Translations under genes and position numbers: made by a program
Shown here: positions 54,906 to 63,120 of the stretch, piece after piece
Layout: each line of letters begins with the position of its first letter
How positions within the stretch are numbered: the first letter of the stretch is position 1
The notes under the pieces: model-generated
Told to the model about the DNA's origin: nothing
The model's input: only the letters and a program-made list of their open reading frames with translations
Database searches by the model: none
Origin: Clostridium sp. AT4
Lineage (GTDB): Bacteria > Bacillota > Clostridia > Lachnospirales > Lachnospiraceae
Length of the DNA stretch: 64,000 bases
Direction of reading: 5' to 3'
Assembly (NCBI RefSeq): GCF_001517625.2
Contig: NZ_LN999826.1
Location: 62,001-126,000 of the forward strand

Positions 54906-55560
54906 CTGGCTGGGCCCTTTAAGCGGGGAATTTAAAAAGCCTTATTATAAAAAGCTGTATGAAACAGTAAAACATGAATATGAGACCAGAAAGATATTTC
55001 CCGATCCGGACGATATCTTCAACGCCTTCGCCTTTACACCTCTGGAAAAGGTAAAGGTAGTGATCCTGGGACAGGATCCCTATCACAATGACGGTCAGGC
55101 CCATGGCCTTTGCTTCTCCGTAAAACCGGATGTAGATGTGCCGCCGTCTCTTGTAAATATTTACCAGGAGCTTCACGACGATCTGGGCTGCTATATTCCC
55201 AATAACGGCTATCTGAAAAAATGGGCGGATCAGGGAGTGATGCTTTTGAATACGGTGCTTACGGTCCGGGCCCATCAGGCTAACTCCCACCATGATATCG
55301 GCTGGGAACAGTTTACGGATGCAGCCATACGGGTACTCAACGAGCAGGACCGCCCGATGGTATTTATCCTGTGGGGAAGGCCGGCCCAGGCCAAAGCCGC
55401 TATGCTGGATAATAAAAAACACCTTATTTTAAAAGCGCCTCATCCAAGCCCGCTGTCTGCCTATCGGGGATTTTTCGGAAGCCGTCCCTTCAGCCAGACC
55501 AATTATTTTCTCACGCAGAACGGTCTGGATCCCATTGACTGGCAGATTGAAAATATCTGA
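54886..55560 (+). CDS. ung: Uracil-DNA glycosylase
   Basis: A 224-residue family 1 UDG from 54886 (MAAISNDWLG, the usual beginning); GAGAGTGAG precedes it. It removes uracil from DNA. The water-activating loop GQDPYHNDGQAHGLCFSV, the PPSLVNIYQE Pro-rich loop and the HPSPLSAYRGFFG leucine-intercalation loop with catalytic His are intact. It overlaps the Sir2-like gene, so the two are translationally linked. Confidence 0.96.
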   Translation: MAAISNDWLGPLSGEFKKPYYKKLYETVKHEYETRKIFPDPDDIFNAFAFTPLEKVKVVILGQDPYHNDGQAHGLCFSVKPDVDVPPSLVNIYQELHDDLGCYIPNNGYLKKWADQGVMLLNTVLTVRAHQANSHHDIGWEQFTDAAIRVLNEQDRPMVFILWGRPAQAKAAMLDNKKHLILKAPHPSPLSAYRGFFGSRPFSQTNYFLTQNGLDPIDWQIENI

Positions 55561-55651
55561 CCGTCTGCAGAAGGCATGGGAGAGTGAGGAAACGCATACG
55601 ATATACCGTCGGAAGACGGTTCTAAAACATACGGTGTAAAAAGGAGAAACT

Positions 55652-56494
55652 ATGAGTTTGGTAGAAACATTAAAAATCATCGTACTGGGAATTGTGGAGG
55701 GATTTACAGAGTGGCTGCCTATCAGCAGCACCGGCCATATGATCCTGGTGGATGAGATCATCCGTCTGGACCAGCCGGAGGCATTTAAGGAAATGTTTCT
55801 GGTAGTGATCCAGCTGGGGGCAATCCTGGCAGTGGCAGTGATGTATTTTCACAGGCTCAATCCATTCAGCCCTTCAAAAAACCGCAGGCAGAGGGAAGCA
55901 ACCTGGGCTCTGTGGATCAAGATCATCATTGCCTGCATTCCGGCGGCTGTTCTGGGGCTTTTGCTGGATGACTGGATGGAGGCCCATCTGTATAATGCCT
56001 ATGTGGTAGCGGCAATGCTGATCCTCTATGGTATTTTGTTCATTGTACTGGAAAACAGTCCCATCACTTCCAGTCCATCAATCCAGAAGGTGGGACAGAT
56101 TTCTGTGAAAACAGGCTTCCTGATCGGCGTATTTCAGCTGCTTTCGTTGATTCCCGGTACCTCCCGCTCAGGCTCTACGATTTTAGGCGCTATGATCCTG
56201 GGCTGTTCAAGAAGCGCTGCCGCTGAGTTTTCCTTTTTCCTGGGAATCCCGGTGATGTTTGGAGCCAGCTTTTTGAAAATTGTAAAATTTTTCCTGGATG
56301 GAAATTCCTTTACAGGATCTCAGATTTTCTACACGCTTTTAGGAATGGCTGTGGCATTTGGAGTTTCGGTTTACTCGATCCAGTTCCTGATGAGCTATGT
56401 CCGCAGACATAATTTCAAATTTTTCGGATATTACAGAATTATTCTGGGAGCTATCGTGCTGGCATACTTTGGTATTACGGCTCTCGCCGTATAA
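55652..56494 (+). CDS. uppP: Undecaprenyl-diphosphatase (BacA/UppP)
   Basis: 280 residues, about eight membrane helices. The two active-site signatures are GFTEWLPISSTGHMILVDE (residues about 15-33) and LLSLIPGTSRSGSTILGAM (about 160-180). It recycles undecaprenyl pyrophosphate to the monophosphate carrier for wall synthesis and gives bacitracin tolerance. AAAAGGAG precedes the ATG. A short hairpin CCGTC-GGAA-GACGG (55606-55619) lies 33 bp upstream in the gap after ung. Confidence 0.95.
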   Translation: MSLVETLKIIVLGIVEGFTEWLPISSTGHMILVDEIIRLDQPEAFKEMFLVVIQLGAILAVAVMYFHRLNPFSPSKNRRQREATWALWIKIIIACIPAAVLGLLLDDWMEAHLYNAYVVAAMLILYGILFIVLENSPITSSPSIQKVGQISVKTGFLIGVFQLLSLIPGTSRSGSTILGAMILGCSRSAAAEFSFFLGIPVMFGASFLKIVKFFLDGNSFTGSQIFYTLLGMAVAFGVSVYSIQFLMSYVRRHNFKFFGYYRIILGAIVLAYFGITALAV

Positions 56495-56498
56495 AAGG

Positions 56499-56560
56499 AA
56501 TGCTCCGTTTCTGAACATCTGCCGGAACAGACGGATGGAACAGAAACGGAGCATTTTTTA
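56499..56560. terminator. Bidirectional terminator between uppP and the DAHP synthase gene
   Basis: A perfect 15-bp inverted repeat AATGCTCCGTTTCTG (56499-56513) / CAGAAACGGAGCATT (56541-56555), followed by TTTTATTT; it serves both convergent genes. Confidence 0.88.
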
Positions 56561-56564
56561 TTTA

Positions 56565-57596
56565 TTATTCAACCATATCGGCAATCTCATAGATCAGGCG
56601 TTCGCTTTCCTCCCAGCCAAGACAGGGATCGGTGATGGACTGTCCGTAGCAGTGCTGTCCGATCTTATGGCTGCCGGGCTCGATGTAGCTTTCAATCATC
56701 AGGCCCTTTACCAGATGGCGGATATCGTTGGAGTAGCGGCGGCTGTGAAGTACCTCTTTTGCAATGCGCACCTGCTCTTTGTACTGTTTGTTGGAGTTGG
56801 AATGATTGGTGTCCACGATGCAGGCCGGATTTTTAAGCTCTCTCTGGGAATAGAGATCATAGAGCAGCCTTAAATCCTCATAGTGATAGTTGGGGCTGCA
56901 CTGACCGCGCTTATTAACTGCGCCGCGCAGGATCACATGGGTGAGAGGATTGCCGGGGCAGCTTACCTCATCTCCTCGGAAGATAAAGTCATGGGGAAGC
57001 TGGGCTGCAACAACAGAGTTTAACATAACAGTCATGTCGCCGCTGGTAGGGTTTTTCATACCAACAGGTACGTCGCAGCCGCTGGCTACCAGCCGATGGT
57101 ATTGGTTTTCAACCGAGCGGGCGCCGACGGCAATATAGGACATGATATCGGACAGATACTGCAGGTTGTCCGGATAAAGCATCTCATCGGCTGTAGACAT
57201 ACCGGTTTCCCGGAGCACACGCATATGCATATGGCGGATGGCAAGGATCCCCTGAAGCATATCCGGCTTTTTTTCGGGATCCGGTTGATGGAGCATACCC
57301 ATATAACCTTCTCCAGTGGTCCGCGGCTTATTCGTATAGACTCTGGGGATGATGATCAGCTGATCCTTTGTAGCCTCCTGAACCTTTGCAAGGCGGTTCG
57401 CATAGTCGCAGACCGCATCCTCATTATCAGCGGAGCAGGGACCGATGATCACCAGGAATTTATTACTCTGGCCGGTAATGACCTTTTTAATTTCCTCATC
57501 TCTTTCTTTTTTTAAAGCTGCCAGATGATCCGCAAGAGGAAACTGTTCAAGAATCTCTGCGGGAGTTGGCAGTTCATTTACAAGTGTAAATCCCAT
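56565..57596 (-). CDS. aroG: 3-Deoxy-7-phosphoheptulonate synthase (DAHP synthase, AroG type)
   Basis: 343 residues from 57596 (GGGAGGAATATGAG upstream; the Met at 57650 is rejected as it lies at the -10 box). The first enzyme of the shikimate pathway, joining PEP and erythrose-4-phosphate. AroG-type landmarks are FLVIIGPCSADNEDAV, PRVYTNKPRTTGEGYMG, GARSVENQYHR, VGMKNPTSGD, FIFRGDEVSCPGN-like loop and VDTNHSNSNKQY. It is feedback-regulated in relatives by Phe or Tyr. It is diverged from the tyrS leader. Confidence 0.93.
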   Translation of the reverse strand: MGFTLVNELPTPAEILEQFPLADHLAALKKERDEEIKKVITGQSNKFLVIIGPCSADNEDAVCDYANRLAKVQEATKDQLIIIPRVYTNKPRTTGEGYMGMLHQPDPEKKPDMLQGILAIRHMHMRVLRETGMSTADEMLYPDNLQYLSDIMSYIAVGARSVENQYHRLVASGCDVPVGMKNPTSGDMTVMLNSVVAAQLPHDFIFRGDEVSCPGNPLTHVILRGAVNKRGQCSPNYHYEDLRLLYDLYSQRELKNPACIVDTNHSNSNKQYKEQVRIAKEVLHSRRYSNDIRHLVKGLMIESYIEPGSHKIGQHCYGQSITDPCLGWEESERLIYEIADMVE

Positions 57597-57636
57597 CTCA
57601 TATTCCTCCCTTTGTGTGTAAATTCGATAATGCAAC

Positions 57637-57665
57637 ATTATAATATACAAAAACAGATTCGTAAA
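57637..57665 (-). promoter_or_regulatory. Promoter of the DAHP synthase gene
   Basis: On the minus strand, TTTACG (57660-57665), a 17-bp spacer and TATAAT (57637-57642). Its -35 lies 16 bp from the -35 of the tyrS promoter on the other strand. Confidence 0.75.
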
Positions 57666-57681
57666 GCAAAAGTGTACTGTC

Positions 57682-57710
57682 TTGACAAATCTATTTTACC
57701 TGCCTATAAT
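57682..57710 (+). promoter_or_regulatory. Promoter of the T-box-tyrS unit
   Basis: Perfect consensus: TTGACA (57682-57687), a 17-bp spacer and TATAAT (57705-57710). Confidence 0.88.
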
Positions 57711-57716
57711 AGTGAT

Positions 57717-58047
57717 AATTTCATGAAATGGCTATGACGGGAAAAAGTAGTATTCTGCACAAGCATACAGAAAGCAGCCGGGGGATGAGAGGCGCATGGA
57801 AAGCAGGATATGAATACATCTCTGAGCTTCGCACCAAACGGACGGAATCTGCACAGGTTTTTCCGGCTCAGTAGGCTGCGACGGATCCGGCACACGTTAT
57901 CGTGCCTGAGTATCTGCCGGCTGGAAGGCGGTTTATTTATTTTACGGCATGTACTTAAGGAGGCAGTCAGTGCGAGCTGGCTGTAAACATCAGGTGGTAA
58001 CACGGGCTTTCTGCTCCGTCCTTTTGAACAGGGGACGGAGCTTTTTT
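57717..58047 (+). ncRNA. T-box riboswitch, tyrosine-type, upstream of tyrS
   Basis: The leader from about 57717 holds a Stem I whose 3' side reads GAA-TAC-A, so the specifier is TAC (Tyr) at 57815-57817. The T-box AGGTGGTAACACGGG is at 57992-58006. The terminator stem GCTCCGTCC (58013-58021) / GGACGGAGC (58033-58041) is followed by TTTTTT. Uncharged tRNA-Tyr should switch it to the antiterminator and turn on tyrS. Confidence 0.9.
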
Positions 58048-58178
58048 AGTTCCATAGAGAAGCGAGGCTTATGAAATAAAAACGCTTCCCAGCCTGAAGC
58101 CGCCGAAACTGTAAGAAATCAGGCCTTTGCATGAAAATAGAAATATGGTAAAATAAAAACAGTAAAGGAGAGAAGACA

Positions 58179-59405
58179 ATGCAGATCTACGAAGAACTGA
58201 TTGCCAGAGGCTTAATTGCCCAGGTAACAAACGAAGAAGAAATCAAAAAAATGGTGAATGAGGGAAAGGCCGTATTCTATATTGGATTTGACCCGACCGC
58301 AGACAGCCTTCATGTAGGCCACTTTATGGCTCTTTGTCTGATGAAGCGCCTTCAGATGGCAGGAAATAAGCCTATTGCCCTGATCGGAGGCGGCACCGGT
58401 ATGGTAGGAGATCCTTCCGGCCGTACGGATATGCGTACTATGATGACACCAGAGATCATCCAGCACAACTGCGACTGCTTTAAAAAGCAGATGAGCCGTT
58501 TCATCGACTTTTCCGAAGGAAAGGCCATGATGGTAAACAATGCTGAATGGCTGATGGATTTAAATTACATTGAGTTTTTACGGGAGATCGGTCCTCATTT
58601 CTCTGTAAATAATATGTTAAGGGCTGAGTGCTATAAGCAGCGGATGGAAAAGGGTTTAAGCTTCCTTGAGTTCAACTACATGCTCATGCAGAGTTATGAC
58701 TTCTATGAGCTGTTCCAGCGCTACGGCTGCAATATGCAGTTCGGCGGCGACGATCAGTGGAGCAATATGCTGGGAGGTACAGAGCTTATCCGCCGCAAGC
58801 TGGGAAAAGACGCCCACGCTATGACCATTACCCTTCTGTTAAACTCAGAGGGAAAAAAGATGGGGAAGACCCAGTCCGGCGCCGTATGGCTGGATCCAAA
58901 CAAGACTTCCCCATTCGATTTCTATCAGTACTGGAGAAATGTGGCAGATGCCGATGTGCTTAAGTGCCTGCGTATGCTTACATTCCTTCCATTAGAGCAG
59001 ATTGACGAGATGGACAAATGGGAAGGCAGCCAGTTAAATCAGGCAAAGGAAATCCTGGCATTTGAGCTTACCAAGCTGGTGCACGGCGAGGAAGAGGCTG
59101 CAAAGGCACAGGAGGGCGCAAGAGCGCTGTTTTCAGCTGGAGGAAGCACCATCAATATGCCTACCAGCGAGCTGACGGAAGAGGATTTTAAAGAAAATGC
59201 CATGGATATCCTGACGATCCTGACGAAATCAGGACTGGCTTCTTCACGTTCTGAGGCAAGACGAAATGTAGAGCAGGGCGGCGTATCTGTAGACGGAGAG
59301 ACTGTAAAGGATATTCACGCTGCCTTTGAAAAGGACCGTTTTGCCGGAGAGGGCCTTGTAGTAAAGAGAGGCAAAAAGAATTTCAGAAAAGTGATATTAA
59401 AGTAA
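58179..59405 (+). CDS. tyrS: Tyrosyl-tRNA synthetase
   Basis: A 408-residue class I synthetase that charges tRNA-Tyr. The catalytic HIGH-type motif is in FDPTADSLHVGHFMAL (about residue 38-53) and the KMSKS-type motif is KMGKT (227-231). An S4-like RNA-binding domain forms the C-terminus (about 335-405; SRSEARRNVEQGGVSVDG). AAAGGAG precedes the ATG. It is controlled by the Tyr T-box at 57717-58047. Confidence 0.97.
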   Translation: MQIYEELIARGLIAQVTNEEEIKKMVNEGKAVFYIGFDPTADSLHVGHFMALCLMKRLQMAGNKPIALIGGGTGMVGDPSGRTDMRTMMTPEIIQHNCDCFKKQMSRFIDFSEGKAMMVNNAEWLMDLNYIEFLREIGPHFSVNNMLRAECYKQRMEKGLSFLEFNYMLMQSYDFYELFQRYGCNMQFGGDDQWSNMLGGTELIRRKLGKDAHAMTITLLLNSEGKKMGKTQSGAVWLDPNKTSPFDFYQYWRNVADADVLKCLRMLTFLPLEQIDEMDKWEGSQLNQAKEILAFELTKLVHGEEEAAKAQEGARALFSAGGSTINMPTSELTEEDFKENAMDILTILTKSGLASSRSEARRNVEQGGVSVDGETVKDIHAAFEKDRFAGEGLVVKRGKKNFRKVILK

Positions 59406-59430
59406 TGAAGCAGTGGGAGGAGGTGGCCGG

Positions 59431-60174
59431 ATGAAAAAGGCAGGGATTCTGCGTTGCATGAAAGCGCTGGCTGCGGCAGCAACCTTAACCATCGTGGGCG
59501 CCTTTACCGCCCTGGCGGGTTCTGCCGGAAAAACGCCGGTTCCGGTAACGCTCCATCTGGATGTAAATAACCGGCAGACGGCCATCTATGACGGCTATAC
59601 GTCCTATGTAATGGGAAACCGCGTATCGGATAAGGATACCTTTACCATTACAAAGGACAGAAATGATGTAAATCTGGATGAGATTGTTTTAAATTATTAT
59701 CTCATCACCTACGAGGGAGATACTCAAAAGAGCCTGGAGTGCCGGGTGTACGGATTGGAGGAGGGAGAGAATTATCCGGTCGTACGCCCGGAAACACTGG
59801 CAAAGGAAAGCGAAAGCCGGCTCTATGATTCTCTGGAGCGGTGCTATGTTCTTGAATTTGCCAGAGGAGATGAGCGAAGATCCTATTATTTTATGCTTCT
59901 TCCCGAGGCAGAGATGCCTTCCTATCGGAATATCCATCTAGGAAGCTGGGAAAAGGATAAAAAGGGCTGGAGATATCTTTATCAGGAAAATTATCTTACC
60001 TCCTGGGCCTTGATCAATGACAGCTGGTATTTTTTCGGTATGGACGGCTATATGAAAACCGGCTGGCAGGAGTACAAAGAAAATTGGTATTATCTGAATC
60101 CTGATAATGGCGTTATGATGACGAACTGTACTATAGATGGATATCAGGTGGATGGAAGCGGTGTGAGAATCTGA
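59431..60174 (+). CDS. Secreted choline-binding-repeat protein, unknown N-terminal domain
   Basis: 247 residues from 59431, with AGGAGG 8 nt upstream; a GTG at 59413 is inferior. A signal peptide (about 1-32, A-L-A cleavage region) is followed by an unrecognised 140-residue beta-rich domain, then two or three choline-binding repeats (about 175-235; GWRYLYQENYLTSWALINDS, WYFFGMDGYMKTGWQEYKEN, NWYYLNPDNG). It would be attached to the wall non-covalently. It follows tyrS by 25 bp, probably in the same transcript. Confidence 0.72.
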   Translation: MKKAGILRCMKALAAAATLTIVGAFTALAGSAGKTPVPVTLHLDVNNRQTAIYDGYTSYVMGNRVSDKDTFTITKDRNDVNLDEIVLNYYLITYEGDTQKSLECRVYGLEEGENYPVVRPETLAKESESRLYDSLERCYVLEFARGDERRSYYFMLLPEAEMPSYRNIHLGSWEKDKKGWRYLYQENYLTSWALINDSWYFFGMDGYMKTGWQEYKENWYYLNPDNGVMMTNCTIDGYQVDGSGVRI

Positions 60175-60185
60175 CCAGTTACATT

Positions 60186-60244
60186 AAAAAAGCATCCGGG
60201 CAGTCCGGGAACGGTATCGTTCCGGAATGTCCGGATGCTTTTTT
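60186..60244. terminator. Bidirectional terminator
   Basis: A perfect 14-bp stem AAAAAAGCATCCGG (60186-60199) / CCGGATGCTTTTTT (60231-60244) ends both the tyrS transcript and the convergent mntP gene. Confidence 0.88.
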
Positions 60245-60255
60245 AAATCTCTGTT

Positions 60256-60819
60256 TTATCCCAGAAAGCCCAGATGCTCCAAAAGGATTTTAAGCCCCAT
60301 GAGGATCAGGATCAGGCCGCCGGCAAATTCGGCTTTTTTCTGATAACGGCAGCCAAATACATTTCCAATCTTAACACCTGCGGCAGACAGAAGGAAGGTA
60401 ATGCTTCCGATAAAGAGTACGGCAGGCAGAATCCGGACCTGAAGGAAGGCAAAGGTTACGCCTACGGCCAGGGCATCAATGCTGGTTGCCACAGCCATCA
60501 GGGTCATGGTTTTTATATCCAGAGAGGGATCTGCTGCTTCTTCGCCGTTTTCAAAGGCTTCCTTTATCATATTTCCTCCGATAAGAGCCAGAAGCACAAA
60601 GGCGATCCAGTGGTCATAGGACTCGATGGTTCCGCTGAACTTGGAACCCAGCAGATATCCCAGAAAGGGCATAAGGCCCTGAAAGCCGCCAAAATAAAGT
60701 CCTACGATTCCGGCGTTTTTCCAGCTCATTTCCGGCATGGCAAGCCCCTTACAGACCGCTACGGCAAAGGCGTCCATAGACAGCCCAACTGCAATAATAA
60801 ACAATTCCGTTAATGACAT
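60256..60819 (-). CDS. mntP: Manganese efflux pump MntP
   Basis: 187 residues, six membrane helices in two repeats. The acidic residues of helices 1 and 4 are in [18 protein letters not shown] and [16 protein letters not shown], the family's hallmark. It exports Mn2+. GGGAGGAA is 8 nt before the ATG at 60819; the ATG at 60825 is too close. No yybP-ykoY-type riboswitch was recognised in the short leader, unlike many mntP genes. Confidence 0.92.
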   Translation of the reverse strand: MSLTELFIIAVGLSMDAFAVAVCKGLAMPEMSWKNAGIVGLYFGGFQGLMPFLGYLLGSKFSGTIESYDHWIAFVLLALIGGNMIKEAFENGEEAADPSLDIKTMTLMAVATSIDALAVGVTFAFLQVRILPAVLFIGSITFLLSAAGVKIGNVFGCRYQKKAEFAGGLILILMGLKILLEHLGFLG

Positions 60820-60854
60820 GATCATTTCCTCCCAAATGGCACAGTTTATGAAAC

Positions 60855-60883
60855 AGTGTAGGAGAGGAACCGAAAAATGTCAA
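60855..60883 (-). promoter_or_regulatory. mntP promoter
   Basis: On the minus strand, TTGACA (60878-60883), a 17-bp spacer and TACACT (60855-60860). The leader is short (about 35 nt), leaving no space for a riboswitch. Confidence 0.7.
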
Positions 60884-60898
60884 GAAAAATATAGGAGC

Positions 60899-60927
60899 TT
60901 GTAAAACGAATTTGCCTGTGCTAAAGT
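60899..60927 (+). promoter_or_regulatory. Probable promoter of the MATE gene
   Basis: TTGTAA (60899-60904), a 17-bp spacer and TAAAGT (60922-60927), divergent from mntP and 16 bp from its -35. Confidence 0.5.
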
Positions 60928-60954
60928 ATAGCTGAAACGGAGGTAAATAGGATT

Positions 60955-62307
60955 ATGAAAAAATCATATGAAATTGATATGTGCAATGGCCCGCTTTTAG
61001 GCAAGATCCTGCTGTTTTCCATTCCGCTGATGCTTTCCGGTATTTTACAGCTTTTGTTTAATGCGGCTGATATTATTGTAGTAGGAAGGTTTTCCGGAAG
61101 TACGGCGCTGGCGGCTGTGGGCTCTACCTCATCCCTGATCAATCTTCTGATCAACATTTTTGTAGGCTTGTCTGTAGGTGTAAATGTGCTGGTAGCCAGA
61201 TATTATGGCGGACAGAAGGAAAGAGATGTTCAGGAAACCATACATACGGCGGTTTTGACGGCCATTTTAAGCGGCCTGTTTCTGGTTGCGGTGGGAGAGC
61301 TTGCCGCAGGCCCCATGCTTCGGATCATGGGAACCCCGGAGGATGTGCTGGATCAATCTGTGCTCTATATGCGGATTTATTTCCTTGGAATGCCTGTTTT
61401 AATGCTTTATAACTTCGGCGCTGCGATCCTCAGAGCAGTAGGAGATACCAGGCGGCCTCTTTATTTCCTCTTTGCCGCCGGAGCGGTCAATGTGGTTTTG
61501 AATCTGTTCTTTGTAATAGGCCTTGGAATGGGAGTGGACGGAGTAGCCTGGGCTACTGTGATTTCTGAGCACATTTCCGCATTTCTTGTCTTTAAGAGCC
61601 TGATGGCGGAAGAGGGAATGATGAAGCTCCATCTAAAGAAACTTACCATTCATATGGATAAGCTGAAGCGGATTGTGAAGATCGGTCTTCCGGCCGGTAT
61701 GCAGGGCGCGATCTTCTCTGTATCCAATGTGCTGATCCAGTCCTCTGTCAATTCCTTTGGTTCTGTGGCCATGGCAGGCAATACGGCTTCTGCAAATATC
61801 GAGGGCTTTGTCTATACGGCTATGAATGCGGTTTATCAGACCAGCTTAAGCTTTACCAGCCAGAATCTTGGCGGAGGAAAGTACAGCCGTATTAATAAGG
61901 TAAAAAATATCTGTCTGGCTGTTGTTACGGCAGTGGGGCTGGTTCTTGGCCTGGCAGCAGTAGGCGCGGGCACTCATCTTCTGGGAATTTATTCTTCAGA
62001 CTCTGAGGTGCTTAAATACGGGATGCTCCGTCTGGAGATTATCTGTGGGACCTATTTTATCTGCGGGCTGATGGACTGTATGGTAGGAAGCTTGAGAGGA
62101 TTGGGATACTCGGTGATTCCCATGATCGTCTCTCTTACCGGAGCATGTGGTTTTCGTATTCTCTGGATTTTTACAGTATTTGCCGTTTACCGTTCACTGG
62201 CAGTTCTTTATCTGTCATATCCGGTATCTTGGCTCATTACGGTAGCGGCTCACATGGTTACCTTTAAACTGATCCGCAGGAAATTCCCCAAAGAAGATAT
62301 AAAATAA
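60955..62307 (+). CDS. MATE family multidrug/drug:cation antiporter
   Basis: 450 residues, 12 membrane helices in two MatE halves. The first half has LLLFNAADIIVVGRFSGSTA and GVNVLVARYYGGQKE, and the second repeats the plan with GLPAGMQGAIFSVSN and LGGGKYSRINKVKN. It uses a Na+ or H+ gradient to export cationic drugs or metabolites; the substrate is unknown. ACGGAGG precedes the ATG. It is divergent from mntP and followed, after an AT-rich gap, by the large noncoding RNA. Confidence 0.9.
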   Translation: MKKSYEIDMCNGPLLGKILLFSIPLMLSGILQLLFNAADIIVVGRFSGSTALAAVGSTSSLINLLINIFVGLSVGVNVLVARYYGGQKERDVQETIHTAVLTAILSGLFLVAVGELAAGPMLRIMGTPEDVLDQSVLYMRIYFLGMPVLMLYNFGAAILRAVGDTRRPLYFLFAAGAVNVVLNLFFVIGLGMGVDGVAWATVISEHISAFLVFKSLMAEEGMMKLHLKKLTIHMDKLKRIVKIGLPAGMQGAIFSVSNVLIQSSVNSFGSVAMAGNTASANIEGFVYTAMNAVYQTSLSFTSQNLGGGKYSRINKVKNICLAVVTAVGLVLGLAAVGAGTHLLGIYSSDSEVLKYGMLRLEIICGTYFICGLMDCMVGSLRGLGYSVIPMIVSLTGACGFRILWIFTVFAVYRSLAVLYLSYPVSWLITVAAHMVTFKLIRRKFPKEDIK

Positions 62308-62427
62308 TAAATATTCTGAAAATTAGAAGCAAATACCCAAATATAACAGGTGAATATTATATAAAAATATAAACAATCACAATAAATATACACAATTTAT
62401 AAAAAGACAAAAAATAATTAAAAATTA

Positions 62428-62461
62428 CAAAAAGAGTCTTGACAAATCAGGGCTCTTTTTG
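62428..62461 (+). terminator. Inverted repeat enclosing the ncRNA -35 box (possible MATE terminator)
   Basis: A perfect 9-bp repeat CAAAAAGAG (62428-62436) / CTCTTTTTG (62453-62461). The TTGACA of the ncRNA promoter lies in its loop. It may terminate transcripts from the MATE gene just where the next RNA begins. Confidence 0.55.
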
Positions 62462-62467
62462 TATAAT
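62439..62467 (+). promoter_or_regulatory. Consensus promoter of the large noncoding RNA
   Basis: Perfect TTGACA (62439-62444), a 17-bp spacer and perfect TATAAT (62462-62467). About 110 bp of very A-rich DNA upstream could act as an UP element. The expected start is near 62474. Confidence 0.9.
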
Positions 62468-62473
62468 AAAGTC

Positions 62474-63100
62474 AACAAAAGAGAAGAGAACACGAGATAC
62501 AAAAGAGAATAAGGAGTTGTAGACAGTCAACTCAATGTAATAAAATCTAAGCAAAGGAGGTACGGACCACCAGAAAGAGAACGTTCGTTTCATTTATAAG
62601 CTAAAGTGATTTAGTTATAGATGAAACAGGAAAAGCACTCTGTGAGAGTAACTGCTCATACATAGTACAGACAGATGAAACGGAAATTGATTTAAGAAAC
62701 AAAAGAAAGTCCAATCGATTGGTAAAAGAACTGCAGTCTTAAAGAAACGAAAGAGAATGTCTGTAATAAAAGATGGGAACAAGCAGATGATCGTATTTTC
62801 AAAGTGATCCATAAGCGTATCAAAGGCAATAAATGCCCGGTCTGGTGATATGACGAGAAAGTATCATCAGGACGGAGAGAGATACCGGATCAAAGAAAGA
62901 AAAGCAAGGTGGAAAATAGATCCGAAGCAAGTGAATATACAAAAGAGAGCAGAAGAAAACCAGAGTGGATACAATTAAATATAGAGTCACAAAAGAAACA
63001 ATTGTTTCGAAAGAGAGGCTTGGTCCAATGGACGAGATAGTTAAAAGACGGATATCGTAATCGAGAACGTGGTTAGTCAAAGATTCGATATCCGTCTTTT
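62474..63100 (+). ncRNA. Large structured noncoding RNA, about 625 nt (ROOL-like candidate)
   Basis: The stretch between a perfect promoter and a 15-bp terminator is A/G-rich, has stops in every plus-strand frame, and has no RBS-plus-ORF worth the name. Hairpins include GAGTTG/CAACTC around 62512-62531, a compound arm GTTTCAT (62587-62593)/ATGAAAC (62621-62627) capped by CTAAA-GTGA-TTTAG (GNRA-type tetraloop), GGCA/TGCC at 62825-62837, and GTCTGGTGATA (62840-62850)/TATCATCAGGAC (62862-62873). Two palindromes, CCAATCGATTGG (62711-62722) and GAAACAATTGTTTC (62995-63008), could form hairpins or intermolecular contacts. Size, purine bias and free-standing position suggest an ornate large RNA such as ROOL; OLE is less likely as no OLE-associated gene is next to it. 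The family assignment is inference. Confidence 0.75.
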
Positions 63101-63108
63101 GTTGTATT
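63043..63108 (+). terminator. Terminator of the large noncoding RNA
   Basis: A perfect 15-bp stem AAAAGACGGATATCG (63043-63057) / CGATATCCGTCTTTT (63086-63100), extended by AATC/GATT past a bulged T, is followed by GTTGTATTT. The A-tract on the other side could also let it stop the convergent radical SAM gene. Confidence 0.88.
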
Positions 63109-63120
63109 TAATATAGGGGA

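Noticed and set aside
60826-60954. Possible Mn riboswitch (yybP-ykoY) before mntP
   Set aside because: The promoter leaves only about 35 nt of leader, too short, and no conserved motif is seen.
62615-63080. Minus-strand ORFs of 65 and 86 residues within the ncRNA region
   Set aside because: No RBS, no recognisable domain, low-complexity aromatic/Ser content typical of the reverse of an A/G-rich RNA; the plus-strand promoter and terminator explain the region better.
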